Of a DNA stretch of 64,000 nt, positions 23,561-37,653 are shown piece after piece. The notes under the pieces were generated by a model. That model saw only the letters and a list, made by a program, of their open reading frames with translations. It was not told the DNA's origin and did no database searches. This DNA comes from Lateolabrax maculatus (Eukaryota > Chordata > Actinopteri > Acropomatiformes > Lateolabracidae): NCBI GenBank assembly GCA_031216445.1, contig CM062201.1, positions 3,899,501 through 3,963,500 on the forward strand, given 5' to 3'. How positions within the stretch are numbered: the stretch's first letter is position 1; every line of letters starts with the position of its first letter. The translations under genes were made by a program, and so were the position numbers.

Positions 23561-26500
23561 TAAAGCATGCAACTGGCAAAACACAGGATGGCTTTTATTG
23601 TAAGGCAGCCACATAATCGCAATGTATTTGTCACAGAGGTTAGTGCTGACCGTGATCGTTCATCAAAATGCTTCCACAAAACATGACAACAGTCATTTTG
23701 GTCTTTTTTCCCTCCAGTGGATTAAGTTTTGCAAGGGAGTAATGGAAGAGTCTGGAGCAGCCACAGTGAGCTGTCAGATGTAGAGCTGAACAGGCTGCAC
23801 GCCTTCAACTCCTCAGTAGGGTGATAAACTTTACTGTGTCCTGTTGTGTGGAAAATCAGATTGTGGTACACCAGCTGCCCAAGGAGTATTAACATGGGTG
23901 TCACAAAATCAACCGGGACTGAAATGTCAAAAGTACCAGAGGGAGGTATAATCTTTTTTATTCCACACACCGTTCATCCTTGTCAAAACCTGGCGCCTAC
24001 ATTTCCCACAATGCATCTAACAGTCCAGTATGAGATTCTAACCTTTTGCTAGTAGCAGCTAATATAGCCTTGAGTCGCTAGCCTCAGAGATGAGGAGCGG
24101 GCTAGAGAGGTCTAACTTCTTTCTTACTCCACAGCTCCAGATTATTCAAATTTTCAAACTTGTAGTCATCCACGCCGACTGGCTGACTCAAGTGACATCA
24201 CTTGAGGTAATTTGTCAGATTTCACACAGCCCGACAAAGAGGCGACCTGTAAACAGACTATGAAAATGCCCATAATTTACAGAACAGGTGGATCTCTGGA
24301 AATACATTTTCAGATGTACACCTCCACAGTTTCACAACACCCCCCACCCAAACCTCTCCGCTTTGGCCCAGCTAGAGGAGCCAGTCTGGCTGAGACAGAG
24401 GGAGCCAGCTCTCTGTAGGGCGGCGGAGGCGGTAGGGAAGGTGGGGGGGGGTGTGGGGGGATTGGGAGAGGAGGGAGATAAGTCGACTTCACAGCCTGTG
24501 ACATAAATCACATCAAGACATGACAGTAGGACATTGACCAGGACCACTGATAAAGCCCAGCAGGGAGGGAGAGAGAGGGAGAGACAGACAGAGAGAGAGA
24601 GCAAAGTAGAAGAGAGAGGGGGAGGAGGGGCTCTTATTATTACCCCTACAAACTCCCAATCTCAAGCGATCAGTGGTCACTAATGAGCGAGTCCACAGAG
24701 GTTCCACAGTGAGTGGGTGGCATTGTTTAATACAGCTGTCTGCTTCTGCTGCCCTCCATTGTAACAAGAAGGGCTGGCTGTGTTATTGCGATGTGGGAAA
24801 CATCATGAGCTCATAGTCTGGGAAGAAAGATTATCTGTGAGATGATTCGATGGTCTGGGGAAATGGGTGTCGATTGATGCAGATGCTTTGTGTTATTGGG
24901 TAGGACAACTGAGGCCGCTTCTGCAGTGGTGTTTTGACAATAATTTATAGGACATCATCTGTCGTTAGTCAAGGGCCACCATCAGGTTTCAGTGACACTC
25001 TATTGGGACCCATCTGCACGACTTCACAAAATATATGAAGGTGTGTGATGTAGAGACGGCTCGCAGGGCTCAACTACTGCGGCTGGTGAGCTCACTGCTA
25101 ACATGCTATTCAACCGGGAACATGCTAGCATTAGCCAGTCACAATAGCTCCCCAACAAGTTCAACATTGTTAAGGTGGCTTGCTATCGAACAGTGGGTCA
25201 AAAGTTCATCAAAGATGAACTCGAACTACATGACCAAATACCGTGTTGGTCGATGCCCTCTAGAATGACACATGGAAGTGTTTTCAGATGCAGCTATCGA
25301 CAGGACAACATTTCTTTGTGCCTTCCAAAACTGTTAATGCAACTTCTTCTTGAAAAATCAGTTTTATGATGTGACAATGCTACGGTGAAGGTTTGGTTTG
25401 ATTTAGGCACAAAAATAACTTGGTTAGTTTCAGGGAAATAAGCACTTAGTTAAGGTTATGGAAACATTGGAATTTGGGTTAAAATTACTACTACAAAAAG
25501 GTTAGGGGACCTCCGTCGCCATGGCGACAATAATAAAAACTTGATCAAAGTTCGAGAAAGATTGTGGTTACACTTTTAAAAAAAAAAAATGTTTACTGAC
25601 AAACCACGATCATCTGCGTCATGGTTTGATGCTTTGTTGACCCGCCCATCCACCTCAAGGTCTCCACATGGACTTTGTCACCTGACTTCCTCCTCTCATC
25701 ATAATTATTACAGCTGCTAGAGGGTTTTGTCACATAAACCTAAACATATGTTGTCTTGGGGCATTGCTGAAACAAGTCTGTCTCCTTTAGTAGTCAGACA
25801 ATATAAAAACTGACATAAAGAATACACAATCTCTGGGTGAAAATGTAAACTTTGCATACTACTCTGTGATCAACAACTTGTTTAACTCCAGCTAAATTAT
25901 CTGATAACTCAAGCAAGTTTAAACTAATCTTAAGAATTATTTGCAAATTGACTTCGGCTCAGGTCTGTTCAGGTGCTCCTTTTCCAGTGTTCTCTTTATG
26001 CCTGTGAGGACTTTCTCCCTCAGCTTCTGTTCTCTTACTCGTGGGCACAGTGAAAGAATGGGGATTCATAAACTGTTTGACGGCTCTACATTTCTTGCTG
26101 CAGGGCTTAAATGAACTGTTTACTCGAACGGCTAATTTGTTACAAAACGAAACGTCTCTCTGTATACCGAGGTGACCTCCTTGGTTGCAGAAGGCCTGTA
26201 CATCACTGCGACAGCCACTAAAAGCCAAGCAAAGTGTGACGATGATAAATGGACAGTCCATCATTCTGAGGCCATGTAGCTAATACATGCAGGCAATGAT
26301 TTCATAGTTTTGGTTTCCAATTCCTTGGAAGCCCATTTCCTCCAAAAAACAAATAATAATAATAATACTCATGGTAAGTTAAACGTTCGACTTAGCATCT
26401 CATAACTTTTGACTTACCATGATTATTTTTATTTTTATTATTCATAAAATTTGATGTTTTTTTCTTTCCCTGGTGGTAATAGGCTTCCATATTATTCAGT

Positions 26501-27150
26501 GGCCAGAGAACATGAAAAAAGTACCTTGTGTGCTCAGTTATAAGTCATCAAGCTAGTACAAAATGGCAATAAAAACATGCCTTCGTGTCTCACCTGAAAG
26601 TATCTTCGTGATTTCAAAGACTCTAACAAATGCTTTGTAAATTCAGCTGAATGTTTATTTCAATTGGGTGAGGTTGACGGGTACGTTCAGGGCTGGATTA
26701 ACCTGTCACGGCGCCCTGGGGCAAAAATGAGCTATGGGCCCCCACTGACTCCCTGTTCCTTGCACTCTCTGTGCACTGTGTATATATCCTGTTCCCTTTA
26801 AGTAGCCATCAGGTACGGTGCACCCTGCAGACTACAAATGGCAAGACGTTTTGCCTGGAGCTCCACAAACCAACCGGTACTCCTACAATAAAATACTACT
26901 AAAAAATAGATCCCATAGCACATACACAACTTTCTGCTACAAATCCAAGTGCATGCACAAGTGGCCACATGACATGTGTGTGAGAGACATAAGAGCTGAT
27001 TGTCAGTTGGAGCTCTTCCAAGGCTTAGATGCATATGAAACTCTCCCAAATGAATCATCATCAGTACAAAGGATGAGCAACTGAGTTAGAAAATATTGGG
27101 TTATTTAATAAAATATCAGAGAGACCTGTGTACTTAAAAATGTAAGTAAA
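23561..27150. other. intergenic, no gene seen
   Basis: G-rich run at 24425-24480 and purine-rich run at 24560-24630. Positions 25385-25520 resemble a dispersed repeat (GGCACAAAAATAACTTGGTT). 26690-26750 has GGCGCCCTGGGGCAAAAATG, also repeat-like. Confidence 0.4.
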
Positions 27151-27154
27151 TGTG

Positions 27155-27300
27155 AAGGGGTGGCCTGTAGCTAAGGCTAAGTTGCATTCCACATAATTGG
27201 AATGACCACAATTCAATTCCAGCTGGGGACTTTTGTGTCATCCCCATCTCTCTCCACCTTCATTTTCTGTCTGTATCTCTATAAAGGAAAAATGCCCAAT
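27155..27300 (+). mobile_element. tRNA-derived SINE
   Basis: TGGCCTGTAGCTAAGGC (A-box region) is followed by CAATTCAATTCCAGC (decayed B box). After these come CCCATCTCTCTCCACC and a tail ending TCTATAAAGGAAAAATGCCC. This is the layout of a very common teleost SINE. Confidence 0.75.
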
Positions 27301-28373
27301 ATGTGTATCATAGTATTTAGAGAAATGTAAACTGATTTCCATAACATACAACCTATGGTATTGTAAAACTTGATTTCAGTGTTTCTATGTTGAAGAAAAT
27401 TAACGATATCATTTAAAACACAACAAAGAAGAATGTTCAGTGGGATGACATATGGAGCTGGTGGGTCCCCACAAATTTCAACTCTATTGTCCTCTGAAAA
27501 GTATAAAAGAGACACAGAAGAGATACAGCAACTTTGTCATTTTAAATGGTTTATACCGTCTGCACAGTACTACCTTAAGCCAGACAAAGTCTACATGGAC
27601 ATTTCCCAAACTGGCTGACATCAAAGTCCAAGAATTGACGATCCTCCACTACACTATAAGCCCACACCCCCCTTGTAGGCATTATCAGAGAGCTGTGATG
27701 TAAGGCTGAGCTCTAAACACTAAAACCCTCACCAGCAGGACATGGAAAGCAGGACTGAATGTGTTGTGTTTGCTAGACTTGCTGCTGGAGATGGAAACTA
27801 AATAGCTTCCACCTACCCACTTTTTCACCAAGTTCAAACCTGTAGCTGCTGGCTTGTACGGTGCTGCACATCAAATGTCAAACACTCACTGGATGAAGAG
27901 AAAATGGTAATTCCAGGAGTCAAATATAAATGTGTGTACTAAAGTGAGAGAAAAGGAGGGAAATGTGATTGTAATATTGAATGTTTGTGTTTGAGTGAAT
28001 GTACATACAGTGTGTGTGTGTTTCTGTGTGTGTGTGTGTGTGTGTGATTTATTTGGGTCTGGGTCCCACTGGGCAGCGGGGCCTGCTGCCTGTCAGGGTG
28101 AGTGGCCTTATCTTCCCCAAACATTTACTTAACCCTTTGTCTTACAGGGCCCAGGACAATGAGACAGGCTCGAGGAATCCCAGCACGCGCACACGCGCAC
28201 ACACACACACACACATACACACAGGGATGGATAGGCTGCTTGTTTTTTGATACTCGATCTCCCTGATCACATGGAGTTGTCTCCACCCTGCCCTGCACAC
28301 GTTCCGGTCATAATTCACCTCATATAGACACAAACACCAATCAATCATCACATACTGTCTCCTACAGCATATA

Positions 28374-28410
<37 letters not shown>

Positions 28411-31400
28411 GTCATGTCTAATACTTACAGTACTTCCTGAACTACAGTCACACATACATTTCAGGAAAACAGTTTTCATGTGTATTATTTTCAGTAGAAA
28501 AGAATGATCTCTCTTATGTCAGTTTTTTAGATTTACTAAAAATATTCATCTTACAGGATGGATTTGCACTTCAAACCAAAGACTTTTTATCAAGTGAAAA
28601 AATGATACAAATCAAGTGTGATGAATCCACTTTCTCAACAGTTGGGAGACACAATTAAATAAAAAACCTGAATAAATGAGTAAAGAGATATAATAAATTG
28701 AAAAGGAAATAAAGTGAAGCTCTCTAACACCATCATCAAAATCATTATATCTTATCTCTGCACCCAGTAATAACCAAGTCTGTTGGGAATTGTAATTCTT
28801 TTATATACATTGTCAAACAGGAACAAACATATTTGACCAAAATAAACAGTGGACACTTCTTTTTAACTGTGTTAACCTGCTGTGTTCGCCAAACACATGT
28901 GGATTTGGGCTGATGGAGACATCCATATCTACTTACTCTTCTTGTTTCCTGTCATGGACACGTTGCTGGTGAAGCCGTTTCAGGCATGTAACCAATTTAA
29001 TGATTATTAAACACCGTTTCCCATAAATGGGCTGTTGGTTTGATTGCCCCGTACTCGTTCTGGCCGAGTTGGCTGGAACTATTTATTTCTTCTTTGAGTT
29101 TGAGTCACTTTTCTGAGCTGCTGTAAAGACAGTTATCTGTATGTTTAGCTGATGTCTGAGAAGAATGCAGCAATCAGCCTTTGTTTCTGTGTCAGCTGAG
29201 AGGAGGTGGGACGCTGGGTTTAAGTAAGTGTGTGTGTGTGCTTGTCCTGAGGTATTGCAGTGGAGCCAAGTAAAGCTGAATGTGTGCTTGATGCAGGAGG
29301 TTAACGGGAGTCCTGCAGTAGATTTCATTTACTTTATGATATTGAGCGACGGTGGGTCAGGCACATACTTAGACAACCACCTTGTCTCTTTAGTTACTGA
29401 AGAGGAGACTACAACTGAGCAGTTGCAGTGTTTACAGTCGTACATGTACTGTAGCCCCTTTCACACAGCCTGTCCAAGGTTCATTGATGCTCCGTTATTC
29501 TGTATAAAAGGTACGAACCCAGAACCGGGGGGCCATTGTTGTTTCACCATTAGAGTGGTTATTGCGTGACCTCTGTTTAAAAAAGGGCTTGTGATTGAAA
29601 GTGGTGATTGAGGTGAGTAGGTTTACAGTGGTGGAAGATGTGTTACTGAAAAGGAGGTGACCACTGGGCTACATCAACGTTGCCTTTATTACAACAGGTC
29701 CTTCAATATAGACAATATACGTTGTTTGATCAAGTCGTCTAGAACGACAGATAGAAGTGCTCACTGACCTGACGCTGCTGTCCGAAGGATCACATCATTT
29801 GTCTGTGCAAAACTGCAAAATAAATCTGTTTTTTGATGAGGCAGGCTCAACTGCTTTGGCAAATTGCATATATACAAGCGCACATTCCTACTAGATTACT
29901 TTGGAACGTAAATGGCGTATTTCTACTGTTTGCTTCACGGTTGTTGTGACGAAACATAAAGTGACCATCACCGTGGTAATTTTCCAGAATTGTGAAATCT
30001 CTCTGTGCAGTGTTTTTGGCATCTGATAAGCCTTCAAACTCACAGATCTGTTGCTCAAACTGGACTTCCTGGGTCGTATGTCATCACCTCACCAGTACCT
30101 GAAACAACAGGCCCCCACCAGTGCAGGCCCTTGCATTTCTTAATGCAAGAAGTCCTGTGAACTCTTGATCCCAAATGGAAGATGAGGGAAGGAGTAGAGG
30201 CAAAGGAGAAAAGAGGGGAAAAAAACAACATAAAATATTTCCCACTCTGCGCTCACTCCCCCATCTAATCAAACAAATCATGATTAAAAAAGATCTATAA
30301 ATCTGTTGCTCTTCTTCTTTATTTCATTGTTTTTGTCTGTCTTCTTTTCATATCAAACAAATAATGACAAATGCTGCCAAAAACACTGACAACATGCAAA
30401 TGTTTAACAGCGAATGTATGGCTTTGGTTCAAATATCCCTCCCTTCGTAACCCAGCAGCTCGACTTGGCTAAACCCTCTGCAGCCAGTCAGTCTTTGGTC
30501 TGCGCATTCTTTCCCTCATGAAAATCAATGAAATAAATAGGGTGCATCTCAGCGCAGGAAACCGAGGGGAGGCTGCTCTGCGGGTTATCCAGAGTGCACA
30601 TTCAGAAGCTCAGACAGAAACAGATGAGCCAGAAAGACGGATGAAGGTAGGGACTGAGATGTTAGAGAGAGGGAGAGATGGAGGAAGTGAGGCAGCTGAC
30701 GAAAGGCGGGGGGTGGGGGGCAGATGAAGGTAAAAGGAATGGAGAAAGAGACCAGGGGATGAACTTAAAACGACAAGAGGGAGGCTTACTTAGTCCAAAG
30801 TGTGCAATGGAGAATTGGGATAAAAGAAGATCAAAACAGAAGGAAATCACCAAATACTGAAGCAAGACCATTAAAGAAACCCTTAAAATGACATACGTTT
30901 ACCACGAAGAATCACACACTCTGAGGTGAATATGAGCAACTCTGACAGCGGACAGCACAGCGATAGAGAGCGGAGAGGAGTGTGTCTCATGGACAGAAAG
31001 AAAAAGGAATGGGGGTGGGGGGGGCTGAAGGGAGAGATAATGGAGAAGGATGAGAGAGAACTCCGCATGCAGCTCTTTACAATGGCCATAATGATCATTA
31101 TTTAGTGCAGTGCTTAGGTGCAGGGGCGGCGGCAGAGGGGGATGACTTCACCAACTGGAGCTTCATCAGAAGATCAAACACAGTGCCTGTTTGGGGCCGC
31201 TGGCAACTCACTGCACACAGCTTAACTCTGCTCATGTATCTTCAAAGTGTAAGAGGAACACAGAATATACAAGGTAATGCCACGGCCTTGTGTATTGTGG
31301 AGCAGACAAAGAAAAGAGCATCCCTAGCGCAGCAGAGGGTGATGGGAATGTCATTAGATTTAGATGCATTTTTGGTCAAAAACAAAGTATTGAACCGGAT

Positions 31401-31480
31401 GACAGCGCTAGATGAAAAGTTAATGGATCGCCAAATTTATTCCACTGCATCCTGAGGATAAAGTGAATGTCTGTACGCAG
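27301..31480. other. intergenic, no gene seen
   Basis: Microsatellites: (GT)n 28009-28046, (AC)n 28187-28224, (AT)n 28370-28408. Positions 29470-29590 share GTTATTGCGTGACCTCTGT with 38304-38322 and are likely repeat. Purine-rich runs lie at 30600-30860 and 30960-31060. GC-rich text at 30430-30600 could be conserved, but nothing coding was recognised. Confidence 0.4.
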
Positions 31481-31489
31481 TAGTAAAGA

Positions 31490-31700
31490 TATTTCACTCA
31501 CAACCACAAATGTCAATCCAATGGTAGAACTATTGGAAACGTCAAGGGAAACACCAAAGTCTGTAAGTCCTCTGGGCACCATCAATTTCTGTACAAAACT
31601 TCATGGCAATCCATCTAATAGTTGTTGAGATATTTCCGTCTGGACCGAAGTGGTGGACCAAATGGCCAGCCAACAGACCTACATTGCTATCTATAAAGCC
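31490..31700. mobile_element. retroelement fragment
   Basis: AAAACTTCATGGCAATCCAT, then AGTTGTTGAGATATTTC and TGGACCGAAGTGGTGGACC, are phrases I know from widespread teleost repeats. No open frame is preserved. Confidence 0.6.
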
Positions 31701-33498
31701 ACACTCAAACACTTGACTTGCAGTAATTTGTTGTTAGAGTCATTATTCAGACCTGCACGCGTGCATTTCAGCATATATCACGTAGGCCACGCCCAATGTC
31801 ATAAAATCTGTTACACTTTTAGGCTCACAGTCACCTGACAGAGAGCACCCTTCATGGGTGTAACAAAGAATAATATGAATAAGAAAATTCCTAAAATGTA
31901 ATTTTAATATAATTTTATACAGGGTTACACATGTATGTATTCTTATGAATTGTTTAAAGGCAGGGCCTTGTGGTATACTTCAAGGCCCAGGACATAACAA
32001 GGAAAACATTTTAAATGACTGTACAGTATCTGCCCCGTCACAAAATGTTGACACTGACAACGTATTTTCACTAGTTTTCTTACAATATCTGCTCATGATC
32101 AGTGTTTATTATGGTTATGATTAGGCAATCCAAGCACTGAAGGTTAGGGAAAGATCATGATCTTGGCAACTTGAAGCACAAGACTTTATCAACATCTAAC
32201 CAATACCACAATCTTCCTCTAACCTTGACCTTGAGTGCTTAACATAATCAAGAAAATGTATAGTCTCAGGTGTCAAAGCCCTTTTCTTGCAGGAGCTTTT
32301 GTGGTGCACTCCAAGTGTTTTGTACAATTGCACTATGGGTCTAAAAGTAATCAGTTTTGCAATTGTTTCTCTTGGCTAAATTTGCTTTGAAAATGTCATT
32401 TCTTAACATTTTGGGAGTAAGATAAGATGTTTTTTTACCAGCAGTTTAACCAGTGAAGTCATGAATTTACAAAAGAAATACGACTTTGCTGGTTTATCTG
32501 CTGGTACCACTGAAGCAGCCTCTGCTTGCTACTGTAGATAGGGTGCAGGAACTGGAGCTATAACCATTGGACTTTTGGAGCTTTTGTGAAATTGTTTGGC
32601 TTTGGCTGTGTTTCTGAGAGCTGACCGTGTTAGACATGCAATCTTCACTAGGGTTCAACTAATAAGGTAGTGAAGACGCACTGAAAAAACATGGCTGACC
32701 TCTTCCTTCAGCATTCACAGTGTTTTAGGTTCAAACAATGCAGTTTTGGAACTATTACATTATGAGTGTGCTGTCAGGCACACAGCCTGGACTGTGTCAC
32801 ATTTCAATTCAATGTTTTTCACACGACAGAAGCATTTTTTAGATGAACCTATACATGCAAGCACACACTTCCCAGCTAAGAACTAAAGGCAGACACTGGA
32901 GTATAATTCGAATTTTATAGTGGGGTCAAATGGCTGTGGATGATATGACAAGCCAAGATGGGGAGAACTAGAAGTTCAATTCTGGCATTTTGTCAGGCTT
33001 TGAGTTGCCAAGATATCTGTATGCCAGTAAAACCTTCTCCTGAAATGATCTGTCTCACACTTCCACTTGCAATCACTTCCATATACTGTAGTTGAAGAGT
33101 TTTTTTCTCTCCAAAATACTGTGCACTGTTAAATTACAAATACCAGTATTGCTTATACTTTCTGTTATGAGAATAACATTTAATAGGCTATTTCAAAACA
33201 TATAACTTTTTTTTGGTTTAAAGCATCTTGGAATGAAATTGAAGAGTATTTTTGTAAAGTTGATAACTTTTTTAAATTAAATCATTTTTGCATCGTGGTG
33301 GAATCCATCAGTAACGGGCTTGTGGCCAATACTGGACCCTGCTCTTGGTTAAAAAAAAAAACACTTCTGGAGTCTCTGTGTTGGAGAAAAGACTTGTTGG
33401 CCTGTCTTAGGGAGATCAGGCAGAAGTCCATCTCTGATGAGTAAGTGACCTGCGGGCCAAACAGGAGGTGATAGTGTGTGTGTCTGCGTCCGTGTGTG

Positions 33499-33537
<39 letters not shown>

Positions 33538-35467
33538 TTTAAAAAAATACCAGCAGACCCTTGGAGCCTCAGCGCTGGCCATCGCTGACGCCACCCTGAC
33601 ATCGACTCCGAGGTGGTGCTCTGAGAACTGTAGCGACGCCCACTCTGGAGGGCTGTACCTGGCACATATCACTCTGCACCTCTCTCTCTCACACACACAC
33701 AAACACACACAACACAGACACACATTTTCTGCCATTTACCATTTTCTCTATCTCATCTATATCTTACCCATTTACCCATATTTAGAAACCCATAGTTCTG
33801 TCATTCACCTCCTTTTCCCCTTTTGCTCCGTCCCCCACATTCTCCATTATTGGTTGTGCAACATCCTCCAAAAAACTAATTTTGGATTAGGAGTGGAAGC
33901 TTCCCTCATGCTCCTGTTTCTACATACTGCTAGGAACCAACAGTGTTTATGTATTTAGGCAATAAAAAATTGAATAAAAACCTTTTTCCAATATGTTGCT
34001 GGCACTTTGGCACCACTAAAATAATCAGTTGCTGCCCCAAACACTAAATATGTAGATTTTTTTTTTATCTTATTTATCTTTATCTTTTAAATTCTAATAA
34101 TATAGAATATAAAAACAGGACTAAAATGTTTACAGTGAGCTCCGCAACCACCCACTGAGGGCTACAATATCTATTACACAGCATCAAAAGGTATCAAGAC
34201 GGGGGGCTGAAATTGTAAAGTTTGCCCTAAAGTCGGTTCAATAGGAAGGGCTGTATTCATTTAATGAATGTATGTTTAATACATTTAAAAACAGTAGTTG
34301 CGTGGATATTACATGACAGTCTACGACAGGGTGCACAGAAGGCAACCTCGTCCTTCTTCGTGACCTCCTGTTGAGCTGCAGGAGTGGATCTGCAAGCCTT
34401 GTTACGTTGTGTGTGGAGGCGTGTCAGCAAACATGTTCCACTGAGACCCAATTGCAGAGGGTAAAGTAGGCAACTAACTAACAAACCGACCACACACACA
34501 AACACACGCAAACACAGGTACAAAGCCAGATGCAGCAGATTAGCTGCTGGCTAGCCTTAGATTTTCCGTTGCATGTTAGGTGTTGAGCTGATGGTCCTAT
34601 CCAGAGCACTGACTTGCAGTAAGGTAAAAACATTGGACTGGGCTCTGCTCGTACGCAGTAATGTAAGGGCAATTGTCTTTTCTGTTTCCTGCCACCACAG
34701 GAAATCTCCCAGAGTGTGACATCACAGCACCATTCACCAAACATAAATCTCAGCTCTTGAGGTTCTAAGGTCTAAAACAGAGATTGCAGTCATTAGTTTC
34801 TTCTCTCTTACCCCCCTCTCATCTGTTCTTTGCTCCTCTGGGATCCGAAACAGACCCCAGATCAGCTTCTTGTGCCGTCCAACTCGATTTTAAAGAACAG
34901 CTTTTCTATTAAAAACAGTAATCACATTAAATTATGTTAATTGTTCTCAATTTGTCTTAATGAATATTAGTTTGGCTTCCTACAACAGTTGTGGATTTCT
35001 TTTGATTCAACAAAAGGAACTCTCTGACACTTTGATCTCTCTTTCTCAGGCTTCATCAGTTCTCCAGTCTCTACATTGCTCTGCCTGCCTCTCTCTTCAT
35101 ATATCTTCTCCTTTCACTAAGAATAATCCTCAAACCTTCCATTTCTCAATCCTCCCCTCTCGCTCCTTTTTTTATTGCTCCCTCTCTGTTCACAGATCTC
35201 CTCCTCCTCTCATCAACTCTTCTTTTCACCCATTCCATTCCACACCACCTCTCCCTCCTCCGTAAACTCAACCAACCCCCCCGACCCACCGACCCACCCA
35301 CCCCCTTCCTCAGCCCTTCGTCCCTCATCTGAGGGTGATGGAGAGAGGAGAGAGAAGGGAGGGGGAGGGCCTGTGGGGGTTGAGTAAGCCTGGACTTGAC
35401 CCCTGCTTTCTGGGCTCCGAAAAGTCTCCTCTCCACCCCGGGCCAATGACGGATGGAGAGACAGCAA

Positions 35468-35524
<57 letters not shown>

Positions 35525-35652
35525 TCATGCATACACAGACAACCTCCATTACACATGCACACACACACACAAGCAGGGAGAGTGACCTCTTTTTACTATG
35601 CTACACTCCTACGTGTAAAATACAGATAGCACCTATCCTTGTATTAAGTCTG

Positions 35653-35693
<41 letters not shown>

Positions 35694-37553
35694 TTCTGTC
35701 TTGAAAATGGGAGACATGAAATCATGTGATGGATGTCCATTTGGGCGCCTGCTAACAAATCCATCTGTCTTTACATCACTTTGCACTCACATGTATGTGT
35801 TTACAGTGTGTGCATGTGAATCTGACTACTGCCCACTACAGTACAGCACTTACGGTACGCTAGTTTGTACAGATGTCCATGGCCAGTATACAGTGTACAA
35901 ACACTGAGTTCAATTCTATGTTGTAAAGAAGGATTACAAGCTGTTGGGACCTGGATATATAACCTTTGACTTAAGATGTGATCAAATACAAAATGTTAAC
36001 TTGTGTTCATTATTTATGAAATATTTTGGATCCATGGTGTTAAATCAGATCATCCTTTATCATTAACTCTGTGTAGTAGGATAGTTTTCTGTTTCTAAGA
36101 CTGTAACCTTCAGACAGAAATGTCACATTTCCTTCATGTTTTTCATTGTTTTAAGTTTGACTGCGCCCGTCATGTCGTATTTCCCTCTTGTTCTGCAGTG
36201 GGTGAATGGCACATGGGAGGGAAATTAGCTCCACCAACTGTTTATCTCAATGAGCCCAACTCCTAATATTCACATAACAGCAGTGGATGGAAATGCCCAT
36301 TCATTTTGCATTTCCTTTAGCCGTTTTTCTGGACATTTGGTTAATATTTGCGCTACATTTGGATGGAAACCTGTCTCCTGATTCTTATCTGAATGAAGCT
36401 ATTAACTATTCAACATAAGCAGTGACAGCAAGATGAAAATGGTGCTCAAACTGTACAGATGTGAGTTACTTCTAGTAATGGCAAAACTTTAGGAATTAAG
36501 TCTAATTGTTTAACTTTAAATTTCATATTAATTTAATTCGTTTTTCATTTAAGTTTGCGTCCTTGAAATTTTGAGTTTTTATTTTTTATTTCTACAGCAT
36601 GTGGGGAGGTGCTCTTTGTTCAGGTCTCTGACTAATGCATGATACACCCCAGCTATCACCCGGGTTTAGCGCCATGAGATGAGCTACGGCTCGGCTCGGC
36701 TGCTTTCAACAGGGCTAAACCCCCGTGTTAATAAAGAGACAGAGAGGACAGAGAGGTCGACGTTAAGAGAACACCACTCATGTCATTTTTATATGGAAAG
36801 AATCCCTTTCACCTCAGAAATCTGGACGAGGACTCGCGGCGTAGAACATGAATCTACTTTCGCACCGTATCCACACAGAGCAGCTTGTGCCAGCTGACAA
36901 TAAATATTACGGCAGTGTATATAGTATACACAGTCTTCAGCTGGCGATGGATGCCGGTGCCAAATGCTTTTGTTATTACTGTTAGGGGCTGGTTTGTGCT
37001 ATGGAGTGCTATGAAGTGCTACAGAGCTATGGGGCTAGGTGTGAGGCAGATGTTTCTAAGGAGTGATAAATCAGCTGTGTGGGATTGAGTGTAGACTGCA
37101 GTAATCACATGATCATTCATTTGGATAACAATATACAGCTAGAGAGCACGTATGTGCTGTAAAAAACTGCACAAATGGAGGAAGGTTTCCTTATTGATTT
37201 CCCCCTCAAGGGTAGATTTTGCGCCCCCCCTCCCCTCCCTTCCTGTTACCCTTTTCTTTTTTTTTTCAAGGAAACAATCAAACTCACGGCCACGGAAGTC
37301 ATCGTTCTCGGGTGTCTCCGAGTGATCCATCACCCTGTTGTTTTCTGTCTTATTTTAGGCCTTGTTCGGCCTCTCCTGTTGTTGCCTTACGTGTTTTTCT
37401 TCCTAAAAATGGAAGAATAAGTCTGCAAATAGACCCAGCCTGGGGTTAGGAGCTAATAATATCAGCAGATTGTGTGATTCATGGCCTTTGGAAAATAAAT
37501 CCATGTGCGTGTCTGCCTGCGCGTTAAGGGTTGTTTCTTTCTCTTCGCCACAG
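31701..37553. other. intergenic, no gene seen
   Basis: Microsatellites: (GT)n 33476-33536, (AC)n 35469-35522 and 35655-35689. Positions 32090-32240 look repeat-like. A GC-rich patch at 33560-33660 and text at 36160-36260 are candidates for conservation testing. No supported exons. Confidence 0.4.
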
Positions 37554-37653
37554 AAATATTCAAGGAACAAGGTCATCAGACTCACAATGAAAGCTCCTCA
37601 CAAATGTGTAAGCTCTCTGCTGCTGGGTCTGTGCAGTATTGCTGTTGTGCAGG
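37554..37653 (+). other. orphan exon-like segment encoding a signal-peptide-like start
   Basis: A strong acceptor (TTTCTTTCTCTTCGCCACAG) precedes 37554 and a strong donor (GTGAGT) follows 37653. ATG at 37587 (context CACAATGA) opens 22 codons plus one base: MKAPHK, then the hydrophobic VSSLLLGLCSIAVV, then QG. Basic start, hydrophobic core and phase-1 ending are how first exons of small secreted proteins often look. No convincing second exon was found. A possible continuation at 37898 would cross repeat-like DNA. Function unknown; could be chance. Confidence 0.3.

Noticed and set aside
35146..35907. Long frames with CVCVCV or HTHTHT runs on both strands
   Set aside because: They are translations of (CA)n microsatellites and flanking low-complexity DNA.
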